A stretch of 64,000 bases of DNA, taken from NCBI RefSeq assembly GCF_011303555.1, contig NZ_CP049868.1:3100001-3164000 (forward strand). The letters run 5' to 3'. Both the position numbers and the translations under genes were made by a program. The notes under the pieces are model-generated. The model worked only from the letters and a program-made list of their open reading frames with translations, was not told the DNA's origin and searched no databases. This DNA comes from Pedobacter sp. HDW13 (GTDB lineage: Bacteria > Bacteroidota > Bacteroidia > Sphingobacteriales > Sphingobacteriaceae). Positions 9,275-17,505 of the stretch are shown piece after piece. How positions within the stretch are numbered: the stretch's first letter is position 1; each line of letters opens with the position of its first letter.

Positions 9275-9581
9275 AAGTTTTTTAGATTGGTTAGGCGAAC
9301 ATCTTTTTAGCTGCCCTTTTAAAGCTTATTTTGGTGTCGATTGCCCTGGTTGTGGTTTACAGCGGTCGGTTGTTGCCTTGCTTAAAGGAAATTTCATCGA
9401 TTCTTTTAAATTTTATCCCGCAACCCTTCCTTTAATTTTTGTATTGCTTTTTACACTTGTTCACCTAAAACTCGACTTTAAATTTGGTGCACAGTTGATT
9501 AAAATCGTTTTTGCAGGTGTTGCAGTAATTATCTTAATCAATTACATTTACAAAATATACAATCACCAACTACTAAGTTAA
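9252..9581 (+). CDS. DUF2752 family membrane protein
   Basis: A 109-residue membrane protein with the DUF2752 signature CPFKAYFGVDCPGCGLQRS near residues 17-35, where the paired cysteines and GCGLQR core are invariant. Two or three hydrophobic segments follow. Translation may begin at the ATG at 9252 or at the one at 9258 (MAQPDKSF); both overlap the preceding gene. Function is not known; the cysteines could bind metal. In Bacteroidota it is often next to CCC-motif membrane proteins, as it is here with a 10-bp gap. Confidence 0.85.
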   Translation: MYMAQPDKSFLDWLGEHLFSCPFKAYFGVDCPGCGLQRSVVALLKGNFIDSFKFYPATLPLIFVLLFTLVHLKLDFKFGAQLIKIVFAGVAVIILINYIYKIYNHQLLS

Positions 9582-9591
9582 ACACATACTC

Positions 9592-10077
9592 ATGTCAGAA
9601 GAACAGGAAAACCCTCAGGAAAATAAACCTATCGATCTTTCAAAGAAAGAGGAACCGATTATAGAGCCAATAAATGAGGGGCCGGTAAGTCCACCACCAT
9701 TTCAACAACCGCCGCCGTTTCAGCAGCCGCCTCCATTTGGGCAGTTTGGCGGAGGGTTTGGTCAGCAAAATTTACCTAATGCCACTGCGGCACTCGTTTT
9801 AGGTATTATTGCGCTACCAGCTTGCTGCTTTTATGGCATATTTGGGCTTATTTTCGGTGTTATTGCCTGGGTTTTAGGAGGTGGGGATGTTAAAAAATAC
9901 CAGCTTAACCCTACACTTTATACCGAATCATCCTATAAAAATGCCAAAGCTGGAAAGATTTGCGGTATGATTGCTACAATTTTGAGTTTATTGTTTATTG
10001 TATTTGTTGTTTTAATTGTGGCAGGTGCCATTACGCATCCCGAAGCATACGACAGATTTTTTAAAGGACTAAATTAA
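9592..10077 (+). CDS. CCC-motif membrane protein (DUF4190-like)
   Basis: A 161-residue protein. The first 55 residues are disordered and rich in proline, glutamine and glutamate, with repeated PPPFQQ units. Then come a hydrophobic hairpin containing ALPACCFYGIFGLIFG and a final membrane segment near residues 123-145. The layout (LP-N-ATAALVLGI, cysteine pair, GKICGMIATILS) matches the family annotated in Bacteroidota as CCC-motif membrane protein. The third cysteine of the name is not adjacent to the pair here. No function is known. It ends the YkvA-DUF2752 unit. Confidence 0.75.
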   Translation: MSEEQENPQENKPIDLSKKEEPIIEPINEGPVSPPPFQQPPPFQQPPPFGQFGGGFGQQNLPNATAALVLGIIALPACCFYGIFGLIFGVIAWVLGGGDVKKYQLNPTLYTESSYKNAKAGKICGMIATILSLLFIVFVVLIVAGAITHPEAYDRFFKGLN

Positions 10078-10179
10078 GCGGCTATTTAATTTTACCTTAA
10101 AAATATAAACTGGATGGTGCATGCCATCTGATTTTCTTATTTTTGTAGCGTTCAAATTGTAAATCATAAACTCACGATA

Positions 10180-10590
10180 ATGTATCCAGAATATTTAGTA
10201 GAACCAATGCGTAAGGAATTAACCAACGTAGGTTTTCAGGAATTAAAAAATGCAGCAGATGTAGATCAGGCCATTAAAGGCGAAGGAACTGTATTGGTTG
10301 TTGTAAACTCGGTTTGTGGTTGCGCGGCAGCAAATGCACGCCCGGCAGCGAGAGCAGCAGCAGCACACGAAAAACACCCCGATAAATTGGTTACCGTTTT
10401 TGCAGGTATGGAAAAAGAAGCTGTAGATCAGGCCAGAAACTATATGATGCCTTTCCCACCGTCATCGCCAGCTATGGCTTTGTTTAAAGATGGTAAATTG
10501 GTACACATGATCGAGCGCCATCAAATTGAAGGTAGACCAGCACAAATGATCGCTGATAACCTGATTGGTGCTTTCGAACAATATTGTTAA
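10180..10590 (+). CDS. BrxA/BrxB family bacilliredoxin
   Basis: A 136-residue protein of the YphP/YqiW thioredoxin-like family. The redox motif is Cys46-Gly-Cys48 inside VCGCAAANARPAAR, the typical CGC form of bacilliredoxins. These reduce mixed disulfides between proteins and bacillithiol, or act as general thiol-disulfide exchangers. PFPPSSPAMALFKDGKLVHMIERHQIEG is the usual C-terminal part. Bacillithiol genes are not in the window. A good -7 element, TATTTTTG (10138-10145), lies 35 bp before the start codon but lacks a matching -33 TTG. Confidence 0.92.
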   Translation: MYPEYLVEPMRKELTNVGFQELKNAADVDQAIKGEGTVLVVVNSVCGCAAANARPAARAAAAHEKHPDKLVTVFAGMEKEAVDQARNYMMPFPPSSPAMALFKDGKLVHMIERHQIEGRPAQMIADNLIGAFEQYC

Positions 10591-10611
10591 GAAAAGATTA
10601 CGCAGATATTT

Positions 10612-10650
10612 AGATTACACTGATTAATGTTATACTAATCAGTGTAATCT
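10612..10650. terminator. Perfect 15-bp hairpin between brx and cdaA
   Basis: AGATTACACTGATTA (10612-10626) and TAATCAGTGTAATCT (10636-10650) pair perfectly around a 9-nt loop. The gene on each side points toward it, so it may act as a bidirectional terminator, though there is no long T run. The flanks (CGCAGATATTTAG, AAATCTGTGC) recall the sequence of the 121-bp elements at 4044, so it may be a shorter relative. Confidence 0.5.
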
Positions 10651-10688
10651 CCTTAAATACCCAAAATCTGTGCTATAAATCGGTGTTG

Positions 10689-11489
10689 TTAAAAGTCTTT
10701 ATTGAGCAGTTTCTCCAGCTCTCCGAACGAAACGTTCATTCTTACCCGACCTTGTTTAGCATACGAAATTTCTCCAGTCTCTTCCGAAATAATTACCGCA
10801 ACAGCATCCGTAGTTTCAGAAACTCCAATACCTGCCCTGTGTCTTAAACCGAATTGCGAAGGCAACTGATCGTTATCAGTTAAAGGGAGGATACAACTCG
10901 CACTTTTAATCTTGTTTTCCGAAATAACCACAGCACCATCGTGCAGAGGGCTGTTTTTCTGGAAAATACTTTCGAGCAGGCGCTTAGATATTTTGGCATC
11001 GACCAGTTCACAGCTATTGGCAAAAAACTGTTCGTCGTAAAATTTAACAAACACAATCAGCGCGCCTGTCCTGGTTTTTTTCATGCTTTTGCAGGCATCA
11101 ATAATCGGCTTTATTCGCGTTAAATTATTTCGCTCAATTTCTTTCCGGCCAAATAAATAACCCCACCAGGCCTTGTTTTTTTGTAGAAAGGCATTTTTAC
11201 CAATGAGTAACAGAAAGCGCCTGATTTCGGGGTGAAAAATAACGATCAGGGCAATGATACCCACACTCATAAATTTCTCTATGATGGTGGTGAGCAGTTT
11301 CATGTTTAACGCATCTACTACCCGGTAAAAAATGGCAATGATGAGCATACCCACCAGCAGGTTTACGGCCAGGGTATTGCGGATCAGTGTATACACATAA
11401 TAAATTAACAGTGCCACCAGCACAATATCTACCACATCGGTGATGGTAAATTTTACAAAGTCGAAATCCAATCCTTTCATTATGGGCAA
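10689..11489 (-). CDS. cdaA: Diadenylate cyclase CdaA
   Basis: A 266-residue membrane-bound enzyme that makes cyclic di-AMP from two ATP. Three hydrophobic segments occupy about residues 18-35, 38-58 and 70-86. The DisA_N cyclase domain then follows with the catalytic DGA at 184-186 (LHDGAVVI) and RHRAG at 216-220, both intact. The start may be at 11489 (MPIMKG) or at 11480 (MKGLDF). It lies downstream of folP on the same strand, 129 bp away, with a dispersed repeat between. No c-di-AMP phosphodiesterase or receptor gene was seen nearby. Confidence 0.95.
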   Translation of the reverse strand: MPIMKGLDFDFVKFTITDVVDIVLVALLIYYVYTLIRNTLAVNLLVGMLIIAIFYRVVDALNMKLLTTIIEKFMSVGIIALIVIFHPEIRRFLLLIGKNAFLQKNKAWWGYLFGRKEIERNNLTRIKPIIDACKSMKKTRTGALIVFVKFYDEQFFANSCELVDAKISKRLLESIFQKNSPLHDGAVVISENKIKSASCILPLTDNDQLPSQFGLRHRAGIGVSETTDAVAVIISEETGEISYAKQGRVRMNVSFGELEKLLNKDF

Positions 11490-11509
11490 GATAGTAAAAC
11501 AGTTATAGA

Positions 11510-11582
11510 GAATTCGTCACCCTGAATTTATTTCAGGATCTCTAATTCATAAAGATACTGAACCAAGTTCAGTATGACGTTA
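11510..11582. repeat. Dispersed intergenic repeat between folP and cdaA
   Basis: Two hairpins: CCTGAA-ttta-TTCAGG, then GATACTGAA / TTCAGTATGACG with CCAAG between. The half from CAGGATCTCT to GACG matches the repeat ahead of lptB. It has no reading frame and looks like a REP-type element. Confidence 0.65.
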
Positions 11583-11618
11583 CGTTTATTTTTGTAATCA
11601 AAAAATAATAATCTAAGC

Positions 11619-12470
11619 TTAACCTAACATCCCCACCAACCTCACACACTCCACAGCTTCCTTAACATCATGTACCCTTAAAATCCCTGCGCCTTTTTGC
11701 AGTGCAATCGTGTTCAGTACCGAAGTTCCGTTTAAGGCTTCGGGTGCAGTAGTACCCAGTGTTTTATAAATCATTCCCTTGCGCGAGAAACCTACCAATA
11801 TTGGCAGTTTAAAAATCTGGAAAGCCTCCATTTGGTTCAGCAATTCATAGTTATGGGCAATGGTTTTTCCGAAGCCAAAACCGGGGTCTATGATAACATC
11901 GTGGACATGCAACGCCTTCAGCTTGGCTAGTTTTTTAGCCAGGTAATCTACCACATCCAGGAGTACATTTTCGTAAACTGGGTTTTGTTGCATATTTTGT
12001 GGCGTTCCCTGCATGTGCATAATCATGTAAGGTACCTGCATTCTGGCAACCGTTTCGAACATCAGCTCATCCATATCACCCGAGGCGATATCGTTAACAA
12101 TATGTGCACCCGCCAGTATAGTTGCTTCGGCTACTTTGGCTCTGAAAGTATCGATTGAAAAAATAGCTTCTGGAAATGCTGTCGATAGGCTGCTCACAAC
12201 AGGCACGAGTCTATCTATCTCTTCTGCTTCCGAAATATCCTTCGCACCCGGTCTGGATGAATAACCACCAATATCGATAAATGTTGCGCCTTCGGTCAGG
12301 TGTTTTTCTGTTTTGGTTAAGGCCTCATCTATAGATTTTGTTCTGCTGTCGCTGTAAAAAGAATCGGGTGTGATGTTGAGAATTCCCATCACCTTCGGAC
12401 TACTTAAATCAATAAGCTGACCTTTTATATTTAAGCTTTGTTTGGGCTCAAAAAAGTTTTTTTCTGCCAT
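11619..12470 (-). CDS. folP: Dihydropteroate synthase
   Basis: A 283-residue enzyme joining 6-hydroxymethyl-dihydropterin diphosphate to p-aminobenzoate in folate synthesis; it is the sulfonamide target. Signatures are MGILNITPDSFYSDSRT near residue 28, SIDTFRAKVA near residue 104, IVNDIASG near residue 124, DPGFGFGKT near residue 196 and GFSRKGMIY near residue 228. All expected pterin- and sulfate-binding loops are present. In Bacteroidota folP is commonly next to DUF1599 and BT_3928-type DoxX genes; here it is divergent from them. Confidence 0.95.
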   Translation of the reverse strand: MAEKNFFEPKQSLNIKGQLIDLSSPKVMGILNITPDSFYSDSRTKSIDEALTKTEKHLTEGATFIDIGGYSSRPGAKDISEAEEIDRLVPVVSSLSTAFPEAIFSIDTFRAKVAEATILAGAHIVNDIASGDMDELMFETVARMQVPYMIMHMQGTPQNMQQNPVYENVLLDVVDYLAKKLAKLKALHVHDVIIDPGFGFGKTIAHNYELLNQMEAFQIFKLPILVGFSRKGMIYKTLGTTAPEALNGTSVLNTIALQKGAGILRVHDVKEAVECVRLVGMLG

Positions 12471-12563
12471 AATAAACCCTTTCGGGATTTGGGTTTCGCT
12501 TTAAAAATGTATCTTTAGCTTTTGTTTTTTCACGACAAAAATACACTAAAAACTAAATAAATA

Positions 12564-13115
12564 TTGGCTTTGGCACAAACAAATACGGCTACAGAATTTG
12601 ATGAGGTGATTGCAGTTTGCAGATCATTATTTTTAAAGAAAACGAAAGATTACGGCACGGCCTGGCGCATATTAAGACCAAGTTCGATCACCGATCAGAT
12701 TTTTATCAAAGCTCAGCGCATTCGTACTTTAGAAGAAAAAAAAGTGAGCAAAGTGGGAGAGGGTGTCATATCCGAATACATTGGGATTGTTAACTATTGT
12801 GTTATTGCCATGATGCAGCTCGAACTTACAGATAACGATCCGAACGAAATGCCTTTCGAAACGGTTGAAAATTTGTTTGAAGAAAAAATTACTGAAACCA
12901 GGGATTTAATGTTTGCCAAAAACCACGATTATGGTGAGGCTTGGCGTGATATGCGTATCAGCTCGCTTACCGATCTGATTTTGATGAAAATTTTCAGGGT
13001 AAAACAAATCGAAGATAACGAAGGACAAACCCTGGCATCCGAAGGCGTAAAGGCAAATTACCAGGACATGCTGAACTACTCGGTTTTCGCCCTGATTAAA
13101 CTGAGTGTTAAATAA
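12564..13115 (+). CDS. DUF1599 domain protein with two internal repeats
   Basis: A 183-residue cytoplasmic protein made of two copies of one domain. Copy 1 (about residues 14-95) contains KTKDYGTAWRILRPSSITDQ, and copy 2 (about 106-183) contains KNHDYGEAWRDMRISSLTDL. Each ends with a tyrosine- and asparagine-containing helix (IGIVNYCVIAM; QDMLNYSVFAL). The likely start is a TTG at 12564 (or TTG at 12570), as no in-frame ATG fits. DUF1599 has been linked to nucleotide-modification families, but no function is established. It lies 60 bp ahead of the DoxX gene and is likely cotranscribed. Confidence 0.88.
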   Translation: MALAQTNTATEFDEVIAVCRSLFLKKTKDYGTAWRILRPSSITDQIFIKAQRIRTLEEKKVSKVGEGVISEYIGIVNYCVIAMMQLELTDNDPNEMPFETVENLFEEKITETRDLMFAKNHDYGEAWRDMRISSLTDLILMKIFRVKQIEDNEGQTLASEGVKANYQDMLNYSVFALIKLSVK

Positions 13116-13175
13116 ATTTTTGCCACGAAATAGCCATTTAAATATTATAAAACGACTGAAAAACAGATTATACCG

Positions 13176-14327
13176 ATGCAAAACGTACTTTTAAGATTCT
13201 CCAGATTTTTTGTTGGCGCTTTATTTATATTTTCTGGCTTAATCAAAGCCAACGATCCGCTTGGTTTTGGCTATAAATTGCAGGAGTATTTCGAAGTTTT
13301 TCACATGGGTTTCCTCAACGGAATGGCTACCGGTATAGCCATTTTATTGTGTACTCTCGAAATTGTTTTAGGCGCCTTGTTGCTGCTGGGTTTCTGGAGC
13401 AAAAAAGTAGCCTGGGGATTATTGTTGTTAATCATTTTCTTCACCCTGTTAACCTTTATTTCTGCCGCATTTAAAGTAGTAACAAGCTGCGGTTGTTTTG
13501 GCGATGCCATTCCGCTTACCCCTTGGCAATCGTTTACCAAAGATCTGATTTTGCTGGTGTTGATCATGATCATTTTCGCGAAAAAGGAATTAATTCAACC
13601 TTTATTTAAAAAGGAAGCCACTCAGCGCAATATCGCTTTAGCGGTAACGGTAGTTTCTTTAGGCTTTGGCTTATATACCTACAATGTGTTGCCTGTTATC
13701 GATTTCTTGCCTTATAAAGTTGGTGCGCATATTCCTTCATTAATGGTCATCCCTCCGGGAGAGAAGCCAGATGAGTTCGAAATCATGTACCACCTTAAAA
13801 ATAAGAAAACCAATGCAGAGCAGGATATGAGTGATAAAGCTTATCTCAAAACCGAAATCTGGAAAGATAACAATTGGGAAATTATTGGTGAGCCTACGAA
13901 AAGGCTGGTAAAGAAAGGTTATGAGCCTAAAATCAAAGATTTAGTAATTACCGATGCTTCGGGAACCGATTATACTAAAGAATTGATTGAAAACCCTTAT
14001 TACAGTTTGATTTTTGTGGCTTACGATTTGAAGAATACGAACGAAAGTGCAATTGGTAAATTAAATGCCATCGCGATAAATGCCACACAACAATTCAACA
14101 TTCGTACGGTTTTGTTAACCTCCAATTCAGCACAGGATGCAGAAGTATTTATCAAAAAGAATAACCTGTTTTCGGAAGTTTTTTATGCTGATGCAGTACC
14201 GCTGAAAAGTATGGTAAGGGCTAATCCGGGTGTTTTGTTGTTGAAAAACGGAGTGGTTATCAATAAATGGCATTACCACAATGTGCCAACTTTTGACCAA
14301 TTGAGCCGGAAATACTTCGATAAATAA
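13176..14327 (+). CDS. BT_3928-type DoxX/thioredoxin-like membrane protein
   Basis: A 383-residue two-part protein. Residues 1-150 form a four-helix DoxX/MauE-like membrane domain (FFVGALFIFSGLIKANDPLG, then KVVTSCGCFGDAIPLTPW with two cysteines typical of MauE-like proteins). After a fifth membrane segment (about 150-170) a periplasmic C-terminal region of about 210 residues follows that ends in a thioredoxin-like fold without a CxxC motif. The family is restricted to Bacteroidota and its role, possibly in electron flow or disulfide chemistry, is not known. Its stop lies 2 bp before the permease start, so they share a transcript. Confidence 0.85.
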   Translation: MQNVLLRFSRFFVGALFIFSGLIKANDPLGFGYKLQEYFEVFHMGFLNGMATGIAILLCTLEIVLGALLLLGFWSKKVAWGLLLLIIFFTLLTFISAAFKVVTSCGCFGDAIPLTPWQSFTKDLILLVLIMIIFAKKELIQPLFKKEATQRNIALAVTVVSLGFGLYTYNVLPVIDFLPYKVGAHIPSLMVIPPGEKPDEFEIMYHLKNKKTNAEQDMSDKAYLKTEIWKDNNWEIIGEPTKRLVKKGYEPKIKDLVITDASGTDYTKELIENPYYSLIFVAYDLKNTNESAIGKLNAIAINATQQFNIRTVLLTSNSAQDAEVFIKKNNLFSEVFYADAVPLKSMVRANPGVLLLKNGVVINKWHYHNVPTFDQLSRKYFDK

Positions 14328-14329
14328 AC

Positions 14330-15385
14330 ATGATTGGCTATGCACTAAAAAAACTGATGTACGGATTGCTGGTAATGGCCGGCGTTATACTCGTTGTTTT
14401 TGTGCTTTTTAATATCCTGCCCGGCGATCCTGCCCGAATGACGATGGGGCAGCGGGCTGATGTACAATCGCTCGAAGCGGTACGTAAAGAGTTTGGTTTA
14501 GACCGCTCAAAACCCGTTCAGTTTGTTTTATACCTGAATGATTTATCGCCGCTTAGTGTGCTCGATAATGATAGTACCACGCAGCAGAAATATCATTACT
14601 CGAAATTAATCAGCTTTAATAAAAAGGCTTTGGTGGTTAAATGGCCTTATTTGCGCAGTTCATACCAAACCAGGCGCGATGTAACTGCAATTTTGGCTGA
14701 AACCGTTCCCAATACCTTTATACTGGCGCTTACAGCAATGATTTTTGCTACGCTGATAGGTGTGTTTTTAGGAGTGCTGTCGGCAGTTTATAAAGATTCG
14801 TGGATTGATAAATCAGCCAATGCATTTGCAATTTTGGGTATTTCGGCCCCTTCGTTTTTTGCGGGGATTATTATCGCCTGGCTTTTTGGTTTTGTGCTGA
14901 GCAATTACACTGGTTTGAAAATGAGTGGGAGTTTATATTCTTACGATCCTTTTAACGGGGAAGTGCTTACCTTGAGAAATTTATGGCTACCTATGATTAC
15001 ATTGGGCTTGAGGCCGCTGGCCATTATTGTGCAGCTTACCCGAAGTGCTATGCTCGATGTACTGGCACAGGATTACATCAGAACAGCAAGGGCAAAGGGC
15101 TTAAGCAGGAACAAAATTATTTACAAGCACGCCTTAAAAAATGCCTTAAATCCGGTAATAACCGCTATTTCTGGCTGGTTTGCTTCTTTACTTGCCGGTT
15201 CTTTTTTTGTAGAATATATTTTTGGCTACAACGGACTGGGCAGAACAACGGTAACGGCATTAGAAATGTCAGATTTCCCGGTAGTAATGGGATCGATATT
15301 ATTTATTGCCTTTGTTTTCGTTGCAATTAATATATTGGTCGATATTTTGTACGCCTATATCGACCCGAGAGTGAAACTGGCGTAA
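14330..15385 (+). CDS. ABC transporter permease, DppB/OppB type
   Basis: A 351-residue permease of the dipeptide/oligopeptide/nickel family. It has an N-terminal membrane segment, a periplasmic loop containing the usual LPGDPARMTMGQRADVQSL start, and the binding-protein-dependent transport domain from about residue 120 on. The EAA loop is clear: DYIRTARAKGLSRNKIIYKHALKNAL (about residues 247-272). The end PRVKLA is typical. Its partner DppC-type permease, ATPases and binding protein are not in the window, so this is an orphan subunit. It sits 2 bp after the DoxX gene and 18 bp before aroK. Confidence 0.9.
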   Translation: MIGYALKKLMYGLLVMAGVILVVFVLFNILPGDPARMTMGQRADVQSLEAVRKEFGLDRSKPVQFVLYLNDLSPLSVLDNDSTTQQKYHYSKLISFNKKALVVKWPYLRSSYQTRRDVTAILAETVPNTFILALTAMIFATLIGVFLGVLSAVYKDSWIDKSANAFAILGISAPSFFAGIIIAWLFGFVLSNYTGLKMSGSLYSYDPFNGEVLTLRNLWLPMITLGLRPLAIIVQLTRSAMLDVLAQDYIRTARAKGLSRNKIIYKHALKNALNPVITAISGWFASLLAGSFFVEYIFGYNGLGRTTVTALEMSDFPVVMGSILFIAFVFVAINILVDILYAYIDPRVKLA

Positions 15386-15403
15386 TGAAGAAATAAATAT
15401 AGC

Positions 15404-15955
15404 ATGAGTAATACGAACGATATAAACAGTGGAAATGTAACATCTCTTTCCGGGATCTTTTTTTTGGTAGGATACATGGGATGTGGTAAAAGTACCAAAG
15501 CCAAGCAACTGGCGCACCGTTTAAATTGTCCGGTAATTGATCTGGATGCTGAAATTGTTGCCAAAACAGGAAAAACAATTGCCGAATATTTCGGTGAGTT
15601 TGGCGAAAGTGGCTTTAGGGATTATGAAAGTGAGCTGCTTAAAACTTTCGATTATCCGGAAACCTGCGTGGTAGCCACAGGTGGTGGTTTACCCTGTTTC
15701 TTCGATAATATGGACTGGATGAATGCGCACGGCGAAACCGTTTATCTGCAAATGGAACCCGCTGCATTGGTATCGCGATTGCACAACCGCCAGAAACGAC
15801 CTTTAATTAAAGATTTAGATGACGAACAGCTTTTAGTGTTTATAAAAGAAAAACTTCAGGAACGCGATCCATTTTATACCCAGGCAAAATTAATTGTTGA
15901 CGCCTTTGATCTGGATGGCGAAAAACTGGAAGCGGCGTTACTAGCCAAGGTTTAA
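15404..15955 (+). CDS. aroK: Shikimate kinase
   Basis: A 183-residue P-loop kinase phosphorylating shikimate in aromatic amino acid synthesis. The P-loop is GYMGCGKSTKA (residues 24-34), the shikimate-binding aspartate pair is in DLDAEIV, the FGESGFRDYE segment carries the substrate-binding arginine, GGGLPC is the conserved glycine loop, and KRPLI is in the lid. The start at 15404 gives about 17 more residues before the P-loop strand than most AroK proteins; no better in-frame start is seen. It is the last gene of the run from DUF1599. Confidence 0.92.
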   Translation: MSNTNDINSGNVTSLSGIFFLVGYMGCGKSTKAKQLAHRLNCPVIDLDAEIVAKTGKTIAEYFGEFGESGFRDYESELLKTFDYPETCVVATGGGLPCFFDNMDWMNAHGETVYLQMEPAALVSRLHNRQKRPLIKDLDDEQLLVFIKEKLQERDPFYTQAKLIVDAFDLDGEKLEAALLAKV

Positions 15956-16025
15956 CCCATCTTGCTACTTATCCATAAATAATACTTACTACTAAATACT
16001 TGATACTGCTTTAATTGATACTACT

Positions 16026-17501
16026 TTAATCAACACAATCACTCACAATTTTAGCCGATAGCAAAGCCAGGGGGATCCCTCCGCCGGGATGAACACTACC
16101 ACCGCAAAAGAATAGATTTTTAACCTTCGAACTGAAATTAGGGTGTCTGAGAAAAGCAGCAAATTGATTGTTTGAGCTATTCCCGTACAATGAACCCTGA
16201 TAAGAACCAGTTTTGCTTTCAATGCTCCGGGGATCTAAAACCTGTTCGCAAATAATATCTTTCTCAATGTTCCGGTTTAAAATACGGCTGATTTTTTGGA
16301 TGATATTGGCTTTTGCTTCCTGTATAAGTTGATCCCAGTCTTGGCCATTATTCGCAGGGACATTAATCATGACAAACCAATTTTCGCTATCTAAAGGGGC
16401 ATCAGTATGAAGGTGTTTACTGCTGATGTTGATGTAAACCGTTGGGTCGCAGCTAATGGTTTTATTCTTCCAGATGGCATTAAATTCTTTTTGGTAATCT
16501 GCAGCAAACAAGATATTGTGTAAGCCCAAATCGTTGTAATTGCCGTTCATGCCCCAATAAAAAATTAAAGCGGAGCTACTGCGTTCCTGGTTGAGTAGTT
16601 TTTTCGGGTGTAGTATGCCTTTAAGCAGGTTTTTATAGGTGAACCAGATATCCAGATTGGAGACCACTAGGTCAGCAGGGTGGATTTTATCCTTAACCAT
16701 TATCCCTTTTATTTTCGGTTTACGGCTACCCGAATGCAGGATTTCTTCTGCCTTTTGGTTGTAATGAAATTGAACACCCAGTTCTTCTGCCAGTTTAACT
16801 AGACCACTTACAATACCATACATCCCATTTTTAGGGAGAAAGGCTCCAAAATGATACTCGAAATGTGGAATCACGTTTAAAGTTGCGGGAGCTTGATACG
16901 GGTCGGAACCATTGTAGGTAGCATAGCGGTTAAAGAGTTGTGCTATACGATGATCCTTAAAGAATTTGTTGTTGGCCTTTTGCTGCGTTCTGAAAGCATC
17001 AATTTGTCCAAACCTGAAAACTGATTTTAGCGTATCCCAATGGAGGTAACTTTTCAATTTGTGCAGGGTTCGTTCTAAAAACACTTTGTGGGTTACATCA
17101 TAAATGGTAGCGCTTGTTTTTAAGAATTTTTCAACTTCCGATGCGGTAGATTGAGTTTTTGCTTCAATTTCTTGTGCAAATGTATTCAAATCAGCCTTTG
17201 CAGTCAACCTTAATCCGTCTTCGTAAAAGTAACGGCAAATTTCTTTTAACCGGATGTATTCAAAATAATCGTTTGGGTTCTTGCCAGCAAGTTGGAAAAG
17301 TTCATCCACATATTGCGGCATGGTAAACAGGCTGGGGCCAGCATCAAATCTAAAGCCACTCATGCTGATCTCTGCCAGTTTACCACCAGGTTCTGAGCCA
17401 GCTTCAAAAACACTTACCTCGTATCCTTTTACACTTAGGCGGATAGCTGATGCAATTCCCGCAATTCCGGCACCGATAACGATTGCTTTTGGTTTAGACA
17501 T
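16026..17501 (-). CDS. crtD: Carotenoid 3,4-desaturase, CrtD type (CrtI family)
   Basis: A 491-residue FAD-dependent amine-oxidase-fold enzyme. It has the N-terminal dinucleotide motif GAGIAGIASAIRL (about residues 9-21), the CrtI-family FDAGPSLFTMP near residue 53, and the C-terminal FAD motif FCGGSVHPGGGIPLALLS near residue 465. Within the family it looks closer to 1-hydroxycarotenoid 3,4-desaturases (segment FYWGMNGNY...DLGLHNILFAADY) than to four-step phytoene desaturases. That matches the CruF-type hydratase gene at 25470, whose product would be its substrate. It might instead be a CrtI desaturase; subgroup confidence is moderate. It is 4 bp downstream of the M28 peptidase gene. Confidence 0.8.
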   Translation of the reverse strand: MSKPKAIVIGAGIAGIASAIRLSVKGYEVSVFEAGSEPGGKLAEISMSGFRFDAGPSLFTMPQYVDELFQLAGKNPNDYFEYIRLKEICRYFYEDGLRLTAKADLNTFAQEIEAKTQSTASEVEKFLKTSATIYDVTHKVFLERTLHKLKSYLHWDTLKSVFRFGQIDAFRTQQKANNKFFKDHRIAQLFNRYATYNGSDPYQAPATLNVIPHFEYHFGAFLPKNGMYGIVSGLVKLAEELGVQFHYNQKAEEILHSGSRKPKIKGIMVKDKIHPADLVVSNLDIWFTYKNLLKGILHPKKLLNQERSSSALIFYWGMNGNYNDLGLHNILFAADYQKEFNAIWKNKTISCDPTVYINISSKHLHTDAPLDSENWFVMINVPANNGQDWDQLIQEAKANIIQKISRILNRNIEKDIICEQVLDPRSIESKTGSYQGSLYGNSSNNQFAAFLRHPNFSSKVKNLFFCGGSVHPGGGIPLALLSAKIVSDCVD

Positions 17502-17505
17502 TAAT

